The notes under the pieces: model-generated
What the model saw: the letters and a program-made list of their open reading frames with translations, nothing else
What the model was told of the DNA's origin: nothing
Databases searched by the model: none
Position numbers and translations under genes: made by a program
Source of the DNA: Myxococcus hansupus
Lineage (GTDB): Bacteria > Myxococcota > Myxococcia > Myxococcales > Myxococcaceae
Assembly: GCF_000280925.3 (NCBI RefSeq)
Contig: NZ_CP012109.1
Span: 682,001-746,000 of the forward strand
Length of the DNA: 64,000 nucleotides
Reading direction: 5' to 3'
In this document: one piece after another, positions 8,820 to 17,499 of the stretch
Layout of the letters: each line of letters starts with the position of its first letter
How positions within the stretch are numbered: the stretch's first letter is position 1

Positions 8820-9263
8820 TCAGGATGTAGGCGCGGGCGCCAAGGTGGCGCGTCCTCGAAGGCTCCAGAGGACGACGCCCTGGACGACGGCGCCCACGGC
8901 CTCCATCACGAGGAAGGAGCCAATGACCTGGGACGCGCCCTGAACGAGCGCGAGGACCATCCAGGTGGAGACGAGCACGCGGCCCGCGGTGTCGATGGCG
9001 CCATGGAGCGCGGTGGGCTGGAGGATGCGGACCAGCGCCCAGATGACGGCGAGCACGCCGAACAGTGTGACGAAGAACACGTGCTGGAGCGTGAACGCGG
9101 GCATCGGCTCACCGCCCAGCGACAGCGACAGGTGGACCTCGCGAAACGTCCGGAGCAGCCAGTCCGCCGTCCACGGCGTGAGAAATGGCAGCGTGATGAC
9201 GAGGTCATACGCCGCGAAGCCACGGACGACGCGGCGAAGCATGGAGGAGGAGTCAGGGCTCAT
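8820..9263 (-). CDS. Small integral membrane protein, unknown function
   Basis: 147 residues from the ATG at 9263. Four hydrophobic segments are visible: YDLVITLPFLTPW, FFVTLFGVLAVIWALV, LVSTWMVLALVQGAS and FLVMEAVGAVVQGVVLW. There are no catalytic motifs. The N-terminal end (SSMLRRVVRGFAAYDL) is short and basic, so it is probably cytoplasmic. The small acidic-basic gene upstream on the same strand is 66 bases away. No assignment beyond membrane protein can be defended. Confidence 0.7.
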   Translation of the reverse strand: MSPDSSSMLRRVVRGFAAYDLVITLPFLTPWTADWLLRTFREVHLSLSLGGEPMPAFTLQHVFFVTLFGVLAVIWALVRILQPTALHGAIDTAGRVLVSTWMVLALVQGASQVIGSFLVMEAVGAVVQGVVLWSLRGRATLAPAPTS

Positions 9264-9328
9264 GGATGGAGAACCTACTTGGCCTCCCACAGGGAGTTGG
9301 GACCCCAGGCGGGAGGCCAATCTCCAAC

Positions 9329-9508
9329 CTACTTCCAGTAGGCGCCCTTCTTCGAGGACTTGATGGGAGGGAACGTCTCTCCCTTGCTCAGGGGAATGAT
9401 CCGCTCCTCGGCGGTCACCGGAGGGCTGGTGGTGCCGTCCGTGTAGCCATCGAACGTATAGCGGCCCGTGCTCTCGCAGATGTCGCCAGTCTTGTACCGC
9501 TTTGCCAT
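9329..9508 (-). CDS. 59-residue protein, possibly YjzC-like
   Basis: A short frame from ATG 9508 to TAG, with AAAGGAAG six bases ahead. It begins MAKRYKTGDICESTGRYTF, then has a Thr/Pro stretch and ends RIIPLSKGETFPPIKSSKKG plus AYWK. The plan (Y-K-x-G-D, G-x-Y, a hydrophobic strand, then L-x-K-G-x-x-F-P-P and a basic aromatic end) resembles the small YjzC-type proteins of Firmicutes and similar tiny proteins of myxobacteria. The family link is my inference. Codon use is GC3-rich as in real genes here, and the ribosome site is good. Confidence 0.65.
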   Translation of the reverse strand: MAKRYKTGDICESTGRYTFDGYTDGTTSPPVTAEERIIPLSKGETFPPIKSSKKGAYWK

Positions 9509-9616
9509 GACGCTTCCTTTCGCTCCCGGAATCGGGAGCCAGGAACGTCTGTCGAATCTGTGGGAGTGGCCATTCCCCTCGGGAGGTATTGCGCGCGGCC
9601 CTGCCGCGACCGACCC

Positions 9617-9766
9617 TCAAGCCGACAGCGGCATGCCGTAGTTCGGTTGGCCCTGCTTACCGGACACCCAGCGGTAGACCTCCGGCACCTGCTCCTCCGT
9701 CGCGCGCCATGCGGAGTGCGCCACGTGGAAAATCCACGTCCGCGCGGCCTTTACGCCCCGATTCAC
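9617..9766 (-). CDS. Possible 49-residue ORF
   Basis: From a GTG at 9766 the frame encodes VNRGVKAARTWIFHVAHSAW and continues to a TGA, with a well-formed aromatic-basic segment (EVYRWVSGKQGQPNYGMP). The frame stays open upstream through the tandem repeats, which read as Arg/Gly-rich filler, so the true start is uncertain. No convincing ribosome site sits at the GTG. It could be a real small gene or a remnant. Confidence 0.3.
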   Translation of the reverse strand: MNRGVKAARTWIFHVAHSAWRATEEQVPEVYRWVSGKQGQPNYGMPLSA

Positions 9767-9917
9767 ACCCGCGTATCGGCGTGCCTCCGCGGCTCGTCCC
9801 CCAAGTCCCCCCCGCGTATCAGCGCGCCTCCGCGCCCCAGGCCCCGAGTGCCCCCCGCTTATCCGCGCGCCTCCGCGCCCCAGCCCCCGAGTCACCCCCG
9901 CGTATCAGCGCGCCTCG
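9766..9917. repeat. Imperfect 41-43 bp tandem repeats at the 3' end of the ClC gene
   Basis: Three full units (9766-9806, 9807-9849, 9850-9892) and a partial one (9893-9917) share the core CCCGCGTATCAGCGCGCCTC followed by a C-rich stretch ending in CGAGT. The partial unit contains the ClC stop codon. The array therefore looks like the 3' end of that gene copied downstream three times, by slippage or unequal exchange. Confidence 0.8.
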
Positions 9918-12022
9918 GACGGGCTGACCGGGTAGTTGCCCTCCGCGTGGGCCTGCGCGTGTTGCGCGAAGAGGAACCGCCGCACCGCGGCGCGGGTGAG
10001 CAGGCCGCACGTCTGACTTCCCGGCGACGCGGTAACGGGCAGCGCATCCACGTCCTCGTGGTCCATGACGTGGAGCGCATGCGCCAGATTCGAATCGGGG
10101 GCCAGCGCGGGCAGCTTGCGCGCCAGGTCGCTGGCCACCAGCAGGGGGTACACGGACTCGTCGCGCCACACCTCGCGCAGTTGCTCCACCTGCACGGTGC
10201 CGTAGAGCTGGCCCACCGTATCGAGGACGGGCAGCGTGCCCGCCTCGGAGGTGAGCAGCAGGTCCGTCAGGGCGCGCAGCGGGGTTCCTGCGGGCACGGG
10301 CGTGAGCTGGACCGCCAGCGCGCGCACGGGCGTGGCATCCAGCAGGTCTGAATCGCTCTGGACCTTCGGAGCCTTGCGCTCGGTGAGGTAGTGGCAGAGC
10401 GCGGAGGCGATGGTGCACGTCACCATCAGCGGCAGGATGATGTCGTGGTTTCCGCTCAGCTCGTACAGCATCATCATGCCGGTGAGCGGCCCGCGGGTGA
10501 GCGCCGCCACCGCGCCGCCCATGCCCACCAGGGCGTACGCCCCACTGGGCCCCGTGCTCTCCGGGAAGAAGTAGTGCACCAGCGTCCCGAAGGCGCCGCC
10601 GGCCATGGCGCCGATGAGGGCCGCGGGGAAGAAGGTGCCGCCCGAGCCGCCCGAGCCAATGGTGATGGCCGTGGCGACCAGCTTCAGCAGGCACGCGGTG
10701 ATGAGGAAGACGAACGGGAGCCGTCCCAACGCGGCCAGGTTGATGTAGTCGTGCCCGCTGCCCCACACGGTGGGGCTGGCGAAGGCCAACACGCCCGCGC
10801 ACAGTCCGCCCAGGCCGGCGCGCAGCGGCAACGGCTTGCTCCCGAGCCACACGGAGAGCCGGTCCTTGCCATGCCCATGGAAGTAGTGCTCCATGCCGTG
10901 CAGGAGCTGCACGAAGGTGAAGGCCAGCAGGCCGCAGCCAATCCCCAGGCCCGCGTAGGCCAGCACCTCGCCGCCACTCACGAGCTCGTAGGGGACGTGC
11001 CGAAGCATGGCGGACTCGCCCATGACGCCCTGGCTCACCAGGGTGCCGGCGACGCTGGCCAGGATGATGGGCGAGAAGACGCGCAGCTCGAACTCGCGGA
11101 GGATGATTTCCATCGCGAACACGGCGCCCGCGATGGGGGCGTTGAAGGACGCGGAGATGCCCGCGCCCGCGCCACACGCAAGGAGGATGGACAGCTCCCT
11201 GCGGCTGAAGCCCAGCACCCGGCCCACGGTGGAGGCGAACGCCGCGCCGCCATACACGATGGGCCCCTCGCGCCCTGCCGAGCCACCGCTGCCAATGGTG
11301 ATGGCGGAGGCCACCAGCTTCAGCAGGCCCCGGTCCGCGGGGAGCGCGTTGGCGCCACTCTTCACCGCGCGCACCACCTCGGGAACGCCGTGGCCGTGCG
11401 TCTCCGGCCTGTCTCTCAGCAGCCGTCCCACCGCCATGCCACCCAGCGTGGGCGCGAGCAGCATCAGCCACCAGGGCAGGTGCGGCAGCGCCTCCGGCAG
11501 GTTGTGGGAGTGGCCGAACACACTGTTGAGCGCCGCCAGCGCCACCAGGGGGTAGTAGAGCGACAGTCCGCCCAAAGTCAGCAGGGCGAGCAGCCGCAGC
11601 CGGCGCTTCACCTCGTCGCGAGGGCCTCCCGGCTCGATGAAGCGGGCCAGCAGCAGCGCGCCCGACGCCAGCGGCACGCCGATGAACGCGTACTCCGGAT
11701 GCCAACGGGCTGCGGCGAACGCCTCCATCAGGGCCTTGAACTGGTCCTGCCGCAGCGTTTCCTTCAGCGTGGCCGCGCCGAAGGTGACGCCGCTCACCAG
11801 TCCGATGAGGTTGGAGAAGATGCCGGCGGCCAGCCCGCTGTACAGACCCACCACCGCGCCCGCCACGGGGAGGACGGAGGGGCCGGGCAGCCGCAACCGG
11901 TTGGAGGCTTGAAGGGTCGCGAGGAAGAAGCGGCTCAGCGCGGCGCGCAGACGAATCCAGACTGCGCGCCGCAGCACCGGGCCAGAAGCGGGTGCATCAC
12001 CTGCCATCATTGCAGGTCCCAC
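9905..12022 (-). CDS. ClC-family chloride channel/antiporter with CBS domains
   Basis: 705 residues: about ten or more membrane helices to residue 570, then two CBS-type segments. Signature loops are in order: THGHGVPEVVRA (normally GSGIPE; the Ser that lines the chloride site is His), GSGGSAGREGPIV with the gating Glu, AVFAMEIIL holding the position of the internal proton Glu, and GSGGSGGTFFPAALIG. Keeping both Glu positions suggests a chloride/proton antiporter rather than a simple channel. The CBS part (TPLRALTDLLLTSEAGTLPV and LAHALHVMDHEDVDALPV) may sense nucleotides. The gene ends inside a tandem repeat array. Confidence 0.92.
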   Translation of the reverse strand: MGPAMMAGDAPASGPVLRRAVWIRLRAALSRFFLATLQASNRLRLPGPSVLPVAGAVVGLYSGLAAGIFSNLIGLVSGVTFGAATLKETLRQDQFKALMEAFAAARWHPEYAFIGVPLASGALLLARFIEPGGPRDEVKRRLRLLALLTLGGLSLYYPLVALAALNSVFGHSHNLPEALPHLPWWLMLLAPTLGGMAVGRLLRDRPETHGHGVPEVVRAVKSGANALPADRGLLKLVASAITIGSGGSAGREGPIVYGGAAFASTVGRVLGFSRRELSILLACGAGAGISASFNAPIAGAVFAMEIILREFELRVFSPIILASVAGTLVSQGVMGESAMLRHVPYELVSGGEVLAYAGLGIGCGLLAFTFVQLLHGMEHYFHGHGKDRLSVWLGSKPLPLRAGLGGLCAGVLAFASPTVWGSGHDYINLAALGRLPFVFLITACLLKLVATAITIGSGGSGGTFFPAALIGAMAGGAFGTLVHYFFPESTGPSGAYALVGMGGAVAALTRGPLTGMMMLYELSGNHDIILPLMVTCTIASALCHYLTERKAPKVQSDSDLLDATPVRALAVQLTPVPAGTPLRALTDLLLTSEAGTLPVLDTVGQLYGTVQVEQLREVWRDESVYPLLVASDLARKLPALAPDSNLAHALHVMDHEDVDALPVTASPGSQTCGLLTRAAVRRFLFAQHAQAHAEGNYPVSPSEAR

Positions 12023-12189
12023 TAACAGTGGGGTGACCGTGACTCAAGGTTCGCGATGCCAGATGTGTGAAGGGGCGTCCTGGCACGGTGCCGTCCATGA
12101 CACGCACGTCGCGGTTTGGATTCGGAGCGCACGAATCGCTCGGGATGCCGGCCCCGTGGCGAGCCGGCAGGCACCCCGTCGACGGCGCG

Positions 12190-13254
12190 CTAACGCCGCT
12201 TGAGCACGGCCGACGGCGGCGGTGCGGACGTCGGCAGATGGTCGGCGGCGGCGGTCAGCGCCTCGCGCACCTTGTCACCCGCGGCCCTCGCCGCGTCCCC
12301 GGCCGCGCGGGCAGCGTCACCCGCGGCCTTCGTCGCCACGAACTGGGCCCGTGCGCCGGAGGCACCCCAGAAGCGGGTGGGGGCTGCCAGCTCCGCGCGC
12401 TCCGCCTCGGTGTACTTCCGGAAGGCGTACTTCGTGGCCTCGGAGGGCATCCGCAGTCCCTCCACCACCTTGAACCAGGAGAGCACCTTCAAGGCGTAGT
12501 AGCTGAGGTCCACCTCCCACCAGAACCAGCCCTGGTTGGCGGTGTTCTGATGGTAGTGGTGGTTGTTGTGCCAACCCTCGCCCAGGGTGACGAGCGCGAG
12601 CAGCCAGTTGTTCCGGCTGGTGTCCGTCGTCTTGTAGCGGCGCTTGCCGAAGATGTGGCTGAGCGAGTTGATGGTGAAGGTGCCGTGCCACAGCAGGGTG
12701 GTGCTGACGAAGAAGCCCCACACCAGCATGGAGAAGCCGCCGATGAAGTAGACGGCGACGGCCAGCATCACCGTGGGCACCAGGTGGAAGCGGTTGAGCC
12801 ACACCAGCTCCGGGAAGCGGGCGAAGTCCTTGATGCCCTCCATGCGGGTGTCGTTGTACTTGTCGGAGAGAATCCAGCCCACGTGGCTCCACCAGAAGCC
12901 CTTCTGCAGGGGCGAGTGGATGTCCTCCGCCTGGTCCGAGTGGCGGTGGTGGTGCCGGTGGTTCGCCGCCCACCAGAGCACGCCCTTCTGAGCGGACATG
13001 CTGCCCACGAAGGCGAGGATGAACTGGAAGACACGTCCCGTCTTGAAGGCCCGGTGGGAGAAGTAGCGGTGGAAGCCCGCGGTGATGCCCCACATGCGCA
13101 AGACGTACAGGCCGACGCACACGGCCACGTCCACCGGCTTCGCGCCAACGGCGAAGACGAAGAGGCACATCAGGTGGACGGCGAAGAAGGGGATGGAGGA
13201 GAGCCAGTTGAGGCGCTCATCCGCCGCGGGCAGGGCTTGGGACGGTGTCTGCAA
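12190..13254 (-). CDS. Acyl-CoA/acyl-lipid delta-9-type fatty acid desaturase
   Basis: 354 residues from a TTG at 13254. The three His boxes of membrane di-iron desaturases are present: HRYFSH, HRHHHRH and HNNHH (in GEGWHNNHHYHQNT). Four hydrophobic stretches separate them. Spacing matches delta-9 desaturases that place a cis double bond in C16/C18 chains using oxygen and an electron donor. The C-terminal 55 residues are an unusual Ala-rich tail with AGDAARAAGDAARAAGD repeats, helical and basic, not part of the enzyme core. The protein sits in the inner membrane and would adjust membrane fluidity. Confidence 0.92.
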   Translation of the reverse strand: MQTPSQALPAADERLNWLSSIPFFAVHLMCLFVFAVGAKPVDVAVCVGLYVLRMWGITAGFHRYFSHRAFKTGRVFQFILAFVGSMSAQKGVLWWAANHRHHHRHSDQAEDIHSPLQKGFWWSHVGWILSDKYNDTRMEGIKDFARFPELVWLNRFHLVPTVMLAVAVYFIGGFSMLVWGFFVSTTLLWHGTFTINSLSHIFGKRRYKTTDTSRNNWLLALVTLGEGWHNNHHYHQNTANQGWFWWEVDLSYYALKVLSWFKVVEGLRMPSEATKYAFRKYTEAERAELAAPTRFWGASGARAQFVATKAAGDAARAAGDAARAAGDKVREALTAAADHLPTSAPPPSAVLKRR

Positions 13255-13336
13255 GGGAGCCTCGTGCGCTGGGTGGGCCGAGCCGCAACCTGCTCAGCCT
13301 CACCCCGCATCAACACCCCCGCCTGTCATCCCTCTG

Positions 13337-14767
13337 TCAGGAGGCCGCGGATTGGCGCAGCTCCGTCAACCACTCCTCGAATGCGGGGTACCCGTGGAGC
13401 GGCGCGAGGTCCTCGTCCGAGGCGGCATACGCGCCATCGTTGAAACCCAGCTCCGTGGCGCGGCGCAGCAGCCGCATCGCGTCGGGCACGTTGCGTGCGC
13501 GGGCGTACGCACAGGCCGCGTCGTAGGCGAGCGTGGCGCTGGGCGCGTGCTTCAGCGCCGCCTCGCCCACCGCCGCCGCTTCCGAATACGCCCCGCGGAT
13601 GAACAGCACCCGCTCCGCGCAAGAGAAGGCCGCCTCCGGGTCCACGCGAGGCAGCTTCATCGCCTCCGCCTCCCGGCCCATGCGGATGAGCGTGCCGGCG
13701 TACTCGTGCATGACGGTCCGGTCCGAGGACGTCTGCCACGCCTGCTTCCACCACTCCACCGCGCGGGCGTCGTCACCCACCAGGGAGAAGGAGGCCGCCA
13801 CCGCGTGGGGCTCCACGGGCAGGCCCTGCACCTGGGAGAAGTGGTCCAGCGCCTTGCGGCCGTGGCCCTCCTTCAGGGCAATCCAGCCCATCAGGTGGTG
13901 GGCATGGCTGGCCAGCGTCGGCGTCAGGCCCTCGGGGGCCTCCAGGACGGAGGCGCCGAGCCGGCGCGCGTCGTCCATGCGGCCCGCGTCGAGCGCCTCG
14001 CGGGCCTCGCGCAGCTTTTCCGCCAGCGGTCCGGTGAGGGGCGCGCTCTCGGCCGTGCCGCCCTGGAAGGACGCCAGCAGGGCGCGGAAGGCCTGCATGC
14101 CGAACATCGCGAACATGATGACGAGGATGAACTGCCGGGCGACGAGACCCAGCAGCACGAGGCCGACGCACGCGAGCACCGCCAGGCCTTGGGCCAGCAT
14201 GAAGCCCCTGCGGGGACCAAAGACCCGGGTGGCCAGGGCGGTGGTGATGCGGCCGCCATCCAGTGGCAGCACGGGCACCATGTTGAGGACCGCCCAGAAG
14301 AAGTTGGCGATGGCGAACGTCTGCAGGAAGAAGACGAGCCCGGGCGGCTCCAGGAACCGCTGGCTGGCGGCGTAACTCGCGAACCCCAACATCAGGCCGA
14401 AGAACGGGCCGGCCGCGGTGATGAGGACATCGCGCTTCCAGGGCAGCGGGCCCGGCGCGTCCGTGGGCAGGGTGTGTCCACCCATCCAGGCGAGCGCGAT
14501 GCTCGGCCGGTAGCCGAACATCCGGCTGGCGAGGGCGTGGCCCAGTTCATGGACGAGCACGGAGACGAAGACGATGAGCATCCACGACAGGATGTAGATC
14601 GCCACCGCGCTGGCGTGGCCGCCCGCGGACTCCGCGGCGCTCGACCCGAAGGGCCAGCGCGTCGAGGTGCCGCGCTCGGGAATGCCCCCGAGGGCGAGCA
14701 TGCCGGAGACCAGCAGGTGGCTGGGATGGACTTCGACGGGAATGCTCCCGAGGCGAAAGCGGAACAT
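13337..14767 (-). CDS. M50 (site-2-type) intramembrane metalloprotease with TPR-like C-terminus
   Basis: 476 residues. The N-terminal half has five or six hydrophobic segments with the zinc motif HELGHALASR near residue 68 and the second motif NMVPVLPLDGGRI near residue 165, both diagnostic of site-2 proteases. The C-terminal half (residues 235-476) is soluble and helical, with repeats such as EALDAGRMDDARRLG, AHHLMGWIALKEGHGRKALDHF and AYDAACAYARARNVPDAMRLL, resembling TPRs. It probably cleaves membrane-embedded regulators after a first cut. Divergent from the dihydrouridine synthase gene by 95 bases. Confidence 0.92.
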   Translation of the reverse strand: MFRFRLGSIPVEVHPSHLLVSGMLALGGIPERGTSTRWPFGSSAAESAGGHASAVAIYILSWMLIVFVSVLVHELGHALASRMFGYRPSIALAWMGGHTLPTDAPGPLPWKRDVLITAAGPFFGLMLGFASYAASQRFLEPPGLVFFLQTFAIANFFWAVLNMVPVLPLDGGRITTALATRVFGPRRGFMLAQGLAVLACVGLVLLGLVARQFILVIMFAMFGMQAFRALLASFQGGTAESAPLTGPLAEKLREAREALDAGRMDDARRLGASVLEAPEGLTPTLASHAHHLMGWIALKEGHGRKALDHFSQVQGLPVEPHAVAASFSLVGDDARAVEWWKQAWQTSSDRTVMHEYAGTLIRMGREAEAMKLPRVDPEAAFSCAERVLFIRGAYSEAAAVGEAALKHAPSATLAYDAACAYARARNVPDAMRLLRRATELGFNDGAYAASDEDLAPLHGYPAFEEWLTELRQSAAS

Positions 14768-14862
14768 GGGGACGGACCTTAACCGTTAGGTCCCCCGAGC
14801 GCAGGCACTTGAACACCGTCTGCGCCATCTCCTTGGCAAATCCGCTAGGTTCCCCGCCCTTC

Positions 14863-15876
14863 ATGCCGCAGCTCGGTCCCTACAACCTGCCGAATCCGTA
14901 CATCCTGGCCCCCATGGCCGGGGTGAGCGAGATGCCCTTCCGCGTCCTCGCCTTCCGCCTGGGCGCCGCGCTCTGCCCCACCGAGCTCGTCAGCTCGCAG
15001 GGCCTGATGCGCGCCAACCAGCGGACATTGAAGTACCTGCGCTACGACGCCGAGGTGGAGCGGCCCTACTCGCTGCAAATCTACGGCGGCGAGCCGGAGG
15101 CCATGGCCCGCGCGGCCGTGGTGGGGAAGGAGGCGGGCGCCCAAATCATCGACATCAACATGGGCTGCCCGGTGAAGAAGGTGGTGAAGAACGGGGCGGG
15201 CAGCGGCCTGCTCTGTGACGTGCCCCGCGCGGCCGACATCGTCCGGCGCATCCGCGAGGCCACCGACCTGCCCGTCACCTGCAAGATTCGCTCGGGCTGG
15301 GACGCCAAGAGCCTCAACTACCTCCAGGTGGCGGGCGCGCTCCAGGAGGCGGGCTGCGCGGGGCTCGCCATCCACCCCCGCACCCGTGAGCAGGGGTACT
15401 CGGGGCAGGCGGACTGGCGCGTCATCGCGGACCTGAAGCGTCACTTCCCGGAGCTGCCCATCATCGGCAACGGGGACGTGAAGGCGCCCGCGGACGCGGC
15501 GCGCATGTTGGAGACCACCGGCTGCGACTTCGTGATGATTGGCCGGGCGGCGCTGGGCAACCCGTGGATTTTTCGCGAGCTGTCGGGCGGCCCGCCCGCC
15601 ACGCCGCGGGAGCGCAGCGAGCTGGTGCTCGCGCACTTCCGTTCGCACCTGGAGTTCGTCGGGGACCCTCTGGGCGCGGTGCGCTCCTTCCGCAAGCAAC
15701 TGGCCTGGTACGCCCATGGCCTGTACGGCGCCGCGTCCTTCCGTGCGGAGGTGAACGGCCTCGACGCGCCGGAGGCCGTGGAGTCCTGCGTGCGTCGCTT
15801 CTTCGCCGAGGCCCAGGTGGACCTCGCGGGCCCGGGCGAAGAGCAGGACGTGGACTACCGGGCGGCGCTGGGCTGA
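14863..15876 (+). CDS. dusB: tRNA-dihydrouridine synthase (DusB type)
   Basis: 337 residues from the ATG at 14863. It begins with the FMN-barrel signature YILAPMAGVSEMPFRVLAFR, then SLQIYGGEPEAMARAA, DINMGCPVKKVVKNGAGSGLL containing the catalytic Cys in NMGCP, CKIRSGWD, AIHPRTREQGYSGQADW and IIGNGDVKAPADAARML, with FVMIGRAALGNPWIF. All are DusA/B/C family motifs, and the overall order fits DusB. It reduces uridines in the D-loop of tRNA with NADPH and FMN. Divergent from the M50 protease; convergent with the GH1 gene across a strong hairpin. Confidence 0.93.
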   Translation: MPQLGPYNLPNPYILAPMAGVSEMPFRVLAFRLGAALCPTELVSSQGLMRANQRTLKYLRYDAEVERPYSLQIYGGEPEAMARAAVVGKEAGAQIIDINMGCPVKKVVKNGAGSGLLCDVPRAADIVRRIREATDLPVTCKIRSGWDAKSLNYLQVAGALQEAGCAGLAIHPRTREQGYSGQADWRVIADLKRHFPELPIIGNGDVKAPADAARMLETTGCDFVMIGRAALGNPWIFRELSGGPPATPRERSELVLAHFRSHLEFVGDPLGAVRSFRKQLAWYAHGLYGAASFRAEVNGLDAPEAVESCVRRFFAEAQVDLAGPGEEQDVDYRAALG

Positions 15877-15893
15877 GCGCGCGTCACCGCCAC

Positions 15894-15931
15894 GGCGCGG
15901 CACCTCTATATATAAGGAGGTGGACCGCGCC
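15894..15931. terminator. Long hairpin between convergent genes
   Basis: GGCGCGG (15894-15900) pairs with CCGCGCC (15925-15931), and CACCTC (15901-15906) with GAGGTG (15917-15922). This gives 13 pairs with a two-base bulge and a loop TATATATAAG. It lies between the stops of the dihydrouridine synthase and GH1 genes. There is no U-tract, so termination in both directions is inferred from place and strength only. The AT-only loop in such a GC-rich setting is striking. Confidence 0.6.
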
Positions 15932-15946
15932 CCGGCGACGCTGCGC

Positions 15947-17254
15947 TCACCCGCTCGAGGGGCGCACGGCGTCGGGCGGCACCAGCCGGCGCTGGGTGGC
16001 CACGGCCCGGAAGTAGTCGCACGCGGGCGTGGGGCTGCGGCGGAGCGTGTCGAAGTCGACATGGTAGAGCCCGAAGCGCGGGCCCCAACCCTCCAGCCAC
16101 TCGAAGTTGTCGAGCAGGCTCCAATAAAGGTACCCGCGCACGTCCACGCCCTGCGCGCGCGCCGCCAGCACCTGGGCCAGGTGGGAATGGAGGTAGTGGG
16201 GCCGGCGGGCGCCACCGCGGTCGTCGATGCCGTTCTCGGTAATCCACACCGGCTTCCCGTAGCGCTTCACGTCGCGCAGCGTCTGGAGGAAGCCCTCCGG
16301 CCAATCCTCCCAGCCGATGTCCGTGAGCCCTCGGCCGTGGATGTCCCGGTACTTGAACTCGATGAAGGGCGGGCGCGGCACGAAGCGCAGGTGCGCGCGG
16401 GTGTAGTAGTTCACCCCGATGAACTCCACGGAGTCCCTGGCCCCGGGGATGTCCACGCGGGTGGAGGCCACGCCCGGCATGGTGACGCGCAGCTTCCCGG
16501 TGGCCAGCGCTTCGTGAAACGCATGGTTGTAGGCCTGGGCCCCGAGCCTCACCAGCGCGCGGTCCAACGGGTGCCACCACCGGTCCGGCGCGAAGGCGAG
16601 CATGTTCTGGGAGATGCCGAGCTCCACGCGGCCCAGCCGGGACAGCAGCTCCTCCCGCGCGGCCACGTGCGAGCGCACCAGGTTCTCCATGGCCCTCATG
16701 GTGGTGGGGCCGTCCGCGATGCCCGGAGGAATGGCGCCCTGCAGATAGCCCCCCAACAGCAGCACCATCGGCTCGTTGAAGGAGATGACCAGCGCGTCCA
16801 TCCCCTCCAGCAGCGCCGCGCACCGCTTCGCGTACCGCCGGAAGACGTCCACGCTGGCCGGCTCGTGCCAGGGCGTCTCCCGGTGGAACCAGGTGGGGTG
16901 CGTGAAGTGGTGCAGCGTCACCACCGGCCGCAGGCCGTGGGCCTTCATCTTCAGGAGCCGCTCCCGGTAGGCCTCCAGCGCCGCCTCGTCGAAGCGCCCG
17001 CGCTCCGGCTCGATGCGCGCCCACTCCAGGGAGATGCGGAACGCCGTCGCGCCCACCGCCCGCGCCAGGGCGTAGTCCTCCTCGTAGCGGTTCCAGTGGT
17101 CCACCGCGGGGCCGCAGCGAGCGTCCGGCTCCTTCAGCCGTCCGGCGCGCTCCCACTCGGCCCAGTCGTTCTCGATGCCGCCCTCCACCTGGTACGCCGC
17201 GGTCGCGACGCCGAAGGTGAAGTGCTCGGGGAAGGTCTGCTCGGTGGCGCTCAT
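15947..17254 (-). CDS. GH1 beta-glucosidase/glycosidase
   Basis: 435 residues from ATG 17254. Family 1 motifs are plain: FTFGVATAAYQVEGG at the N-terminus, RISLEWARIEP, LHHFTHPTWF, SFNEPM with the acid/base Glu at about residue 161, GVNYYTRA, and VWITENGID with the nucleophile Glu at about 340, then GYLYWSLLDNFEW. There is no signal peptide, so it is likely cytoplasmic and cleaves imported beta-linked di- or oligosaccharides. A longer upstream frame is open but lacks family similarity. Convergent with the dus gene. Confidence 0.93.
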   Translation of the reverse strand: MSATEQTFPEHFTFGVATAAYQVEGGIENDWAEWERAGRLKEPDARCGPAVDHWNRYEEDYALARAVGATAFRISLEWARIEPERGRFDEAALEAYRERLLKMKAHGLRPVVTLHHFTHPTWFHRETPWHEPASVDVFRRYAKRCAALLEGMDALVISFNEPMVLLLGGYLQGAIPPGIADGPTTMRAMENLVRSHVAAREELLSRLGRVELGISQNMLAFAPDRWWHPLDRALVRLGAQAYNHAFHEALATGKLRVTMPGVASTRVDIPGARDSVEFIGVNYYTRAHLRFVPRPPFIEFKYRDIHGRGLTDIGWEDWPEGFLQTLRDVKRYGKPVWITENGIDDRGGARRPHYLHSHLAQVLAARAQGVDVRGYLYWSLLDNFEWLEGWGPRFGLYHVDFDTLRRSPTPACDYFRAVATQRRLVPPDAVRPSSG

Positions 17255-17368
17255 GTGGTGGCGCACCGTAGACGCCGCACCCCACGCCGAAAAGCGCCGC
17301 GTGCCGCGTGCGCATGCGCCGCGTCGTGCATCCGAAGCCGGCGCGAAAGTGGCCCGAACGTGTCCGGA

Positions 17369-17480
17369 GCCGGAAAATCGGCCTCGCGCGCGACACCCCG
17401 GATGCGCTCGCGAGTGTCCGCGAGGTGGCGTTCGGGACCTTCGGAAGCGCTCGATGCCGAAAAATCGGCCTCGCACGCGA
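17369..17480. repeat. Two 25-bp direct repeats with internal palindrome, upstream of the H1-like gene
   Basis: 17369-17393 and 17456-17480 match at 23 of 25 bases. In the second, GCCGA-AAAA-TCGGC is a perfect short palindrome. A weaker relative starts near 17286. The downstream copy ends 19 bases before the promoter -35 box at 17500. The spacing, about 87 bases apart or roughly eight helical turns, suggests regulator sites. Together with the promoter this fills most of the 354-base gap 17255-17608, in which I see no gene. Confidence 0.7.
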
Positions 17481-17499
17481 TGCAATACATCACCATGCG

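Noticed and set aside
9617..9895. 92-residue minus-strand frame across the tandem repeats
   Set aside because: The first half reads as Arg/Gly-rich repeat text. Only the last 49 residues look protein-like, so a shorter, low-confidence ORF was listed.
15914..15922. Strong AAGGAGGTG ribosome-site-like sequence
   Set aside because: It is one arm of the 15894-15931 hairpin, with no proper start at correct spacing and only an antisense frame of the GH1 gene behind it.
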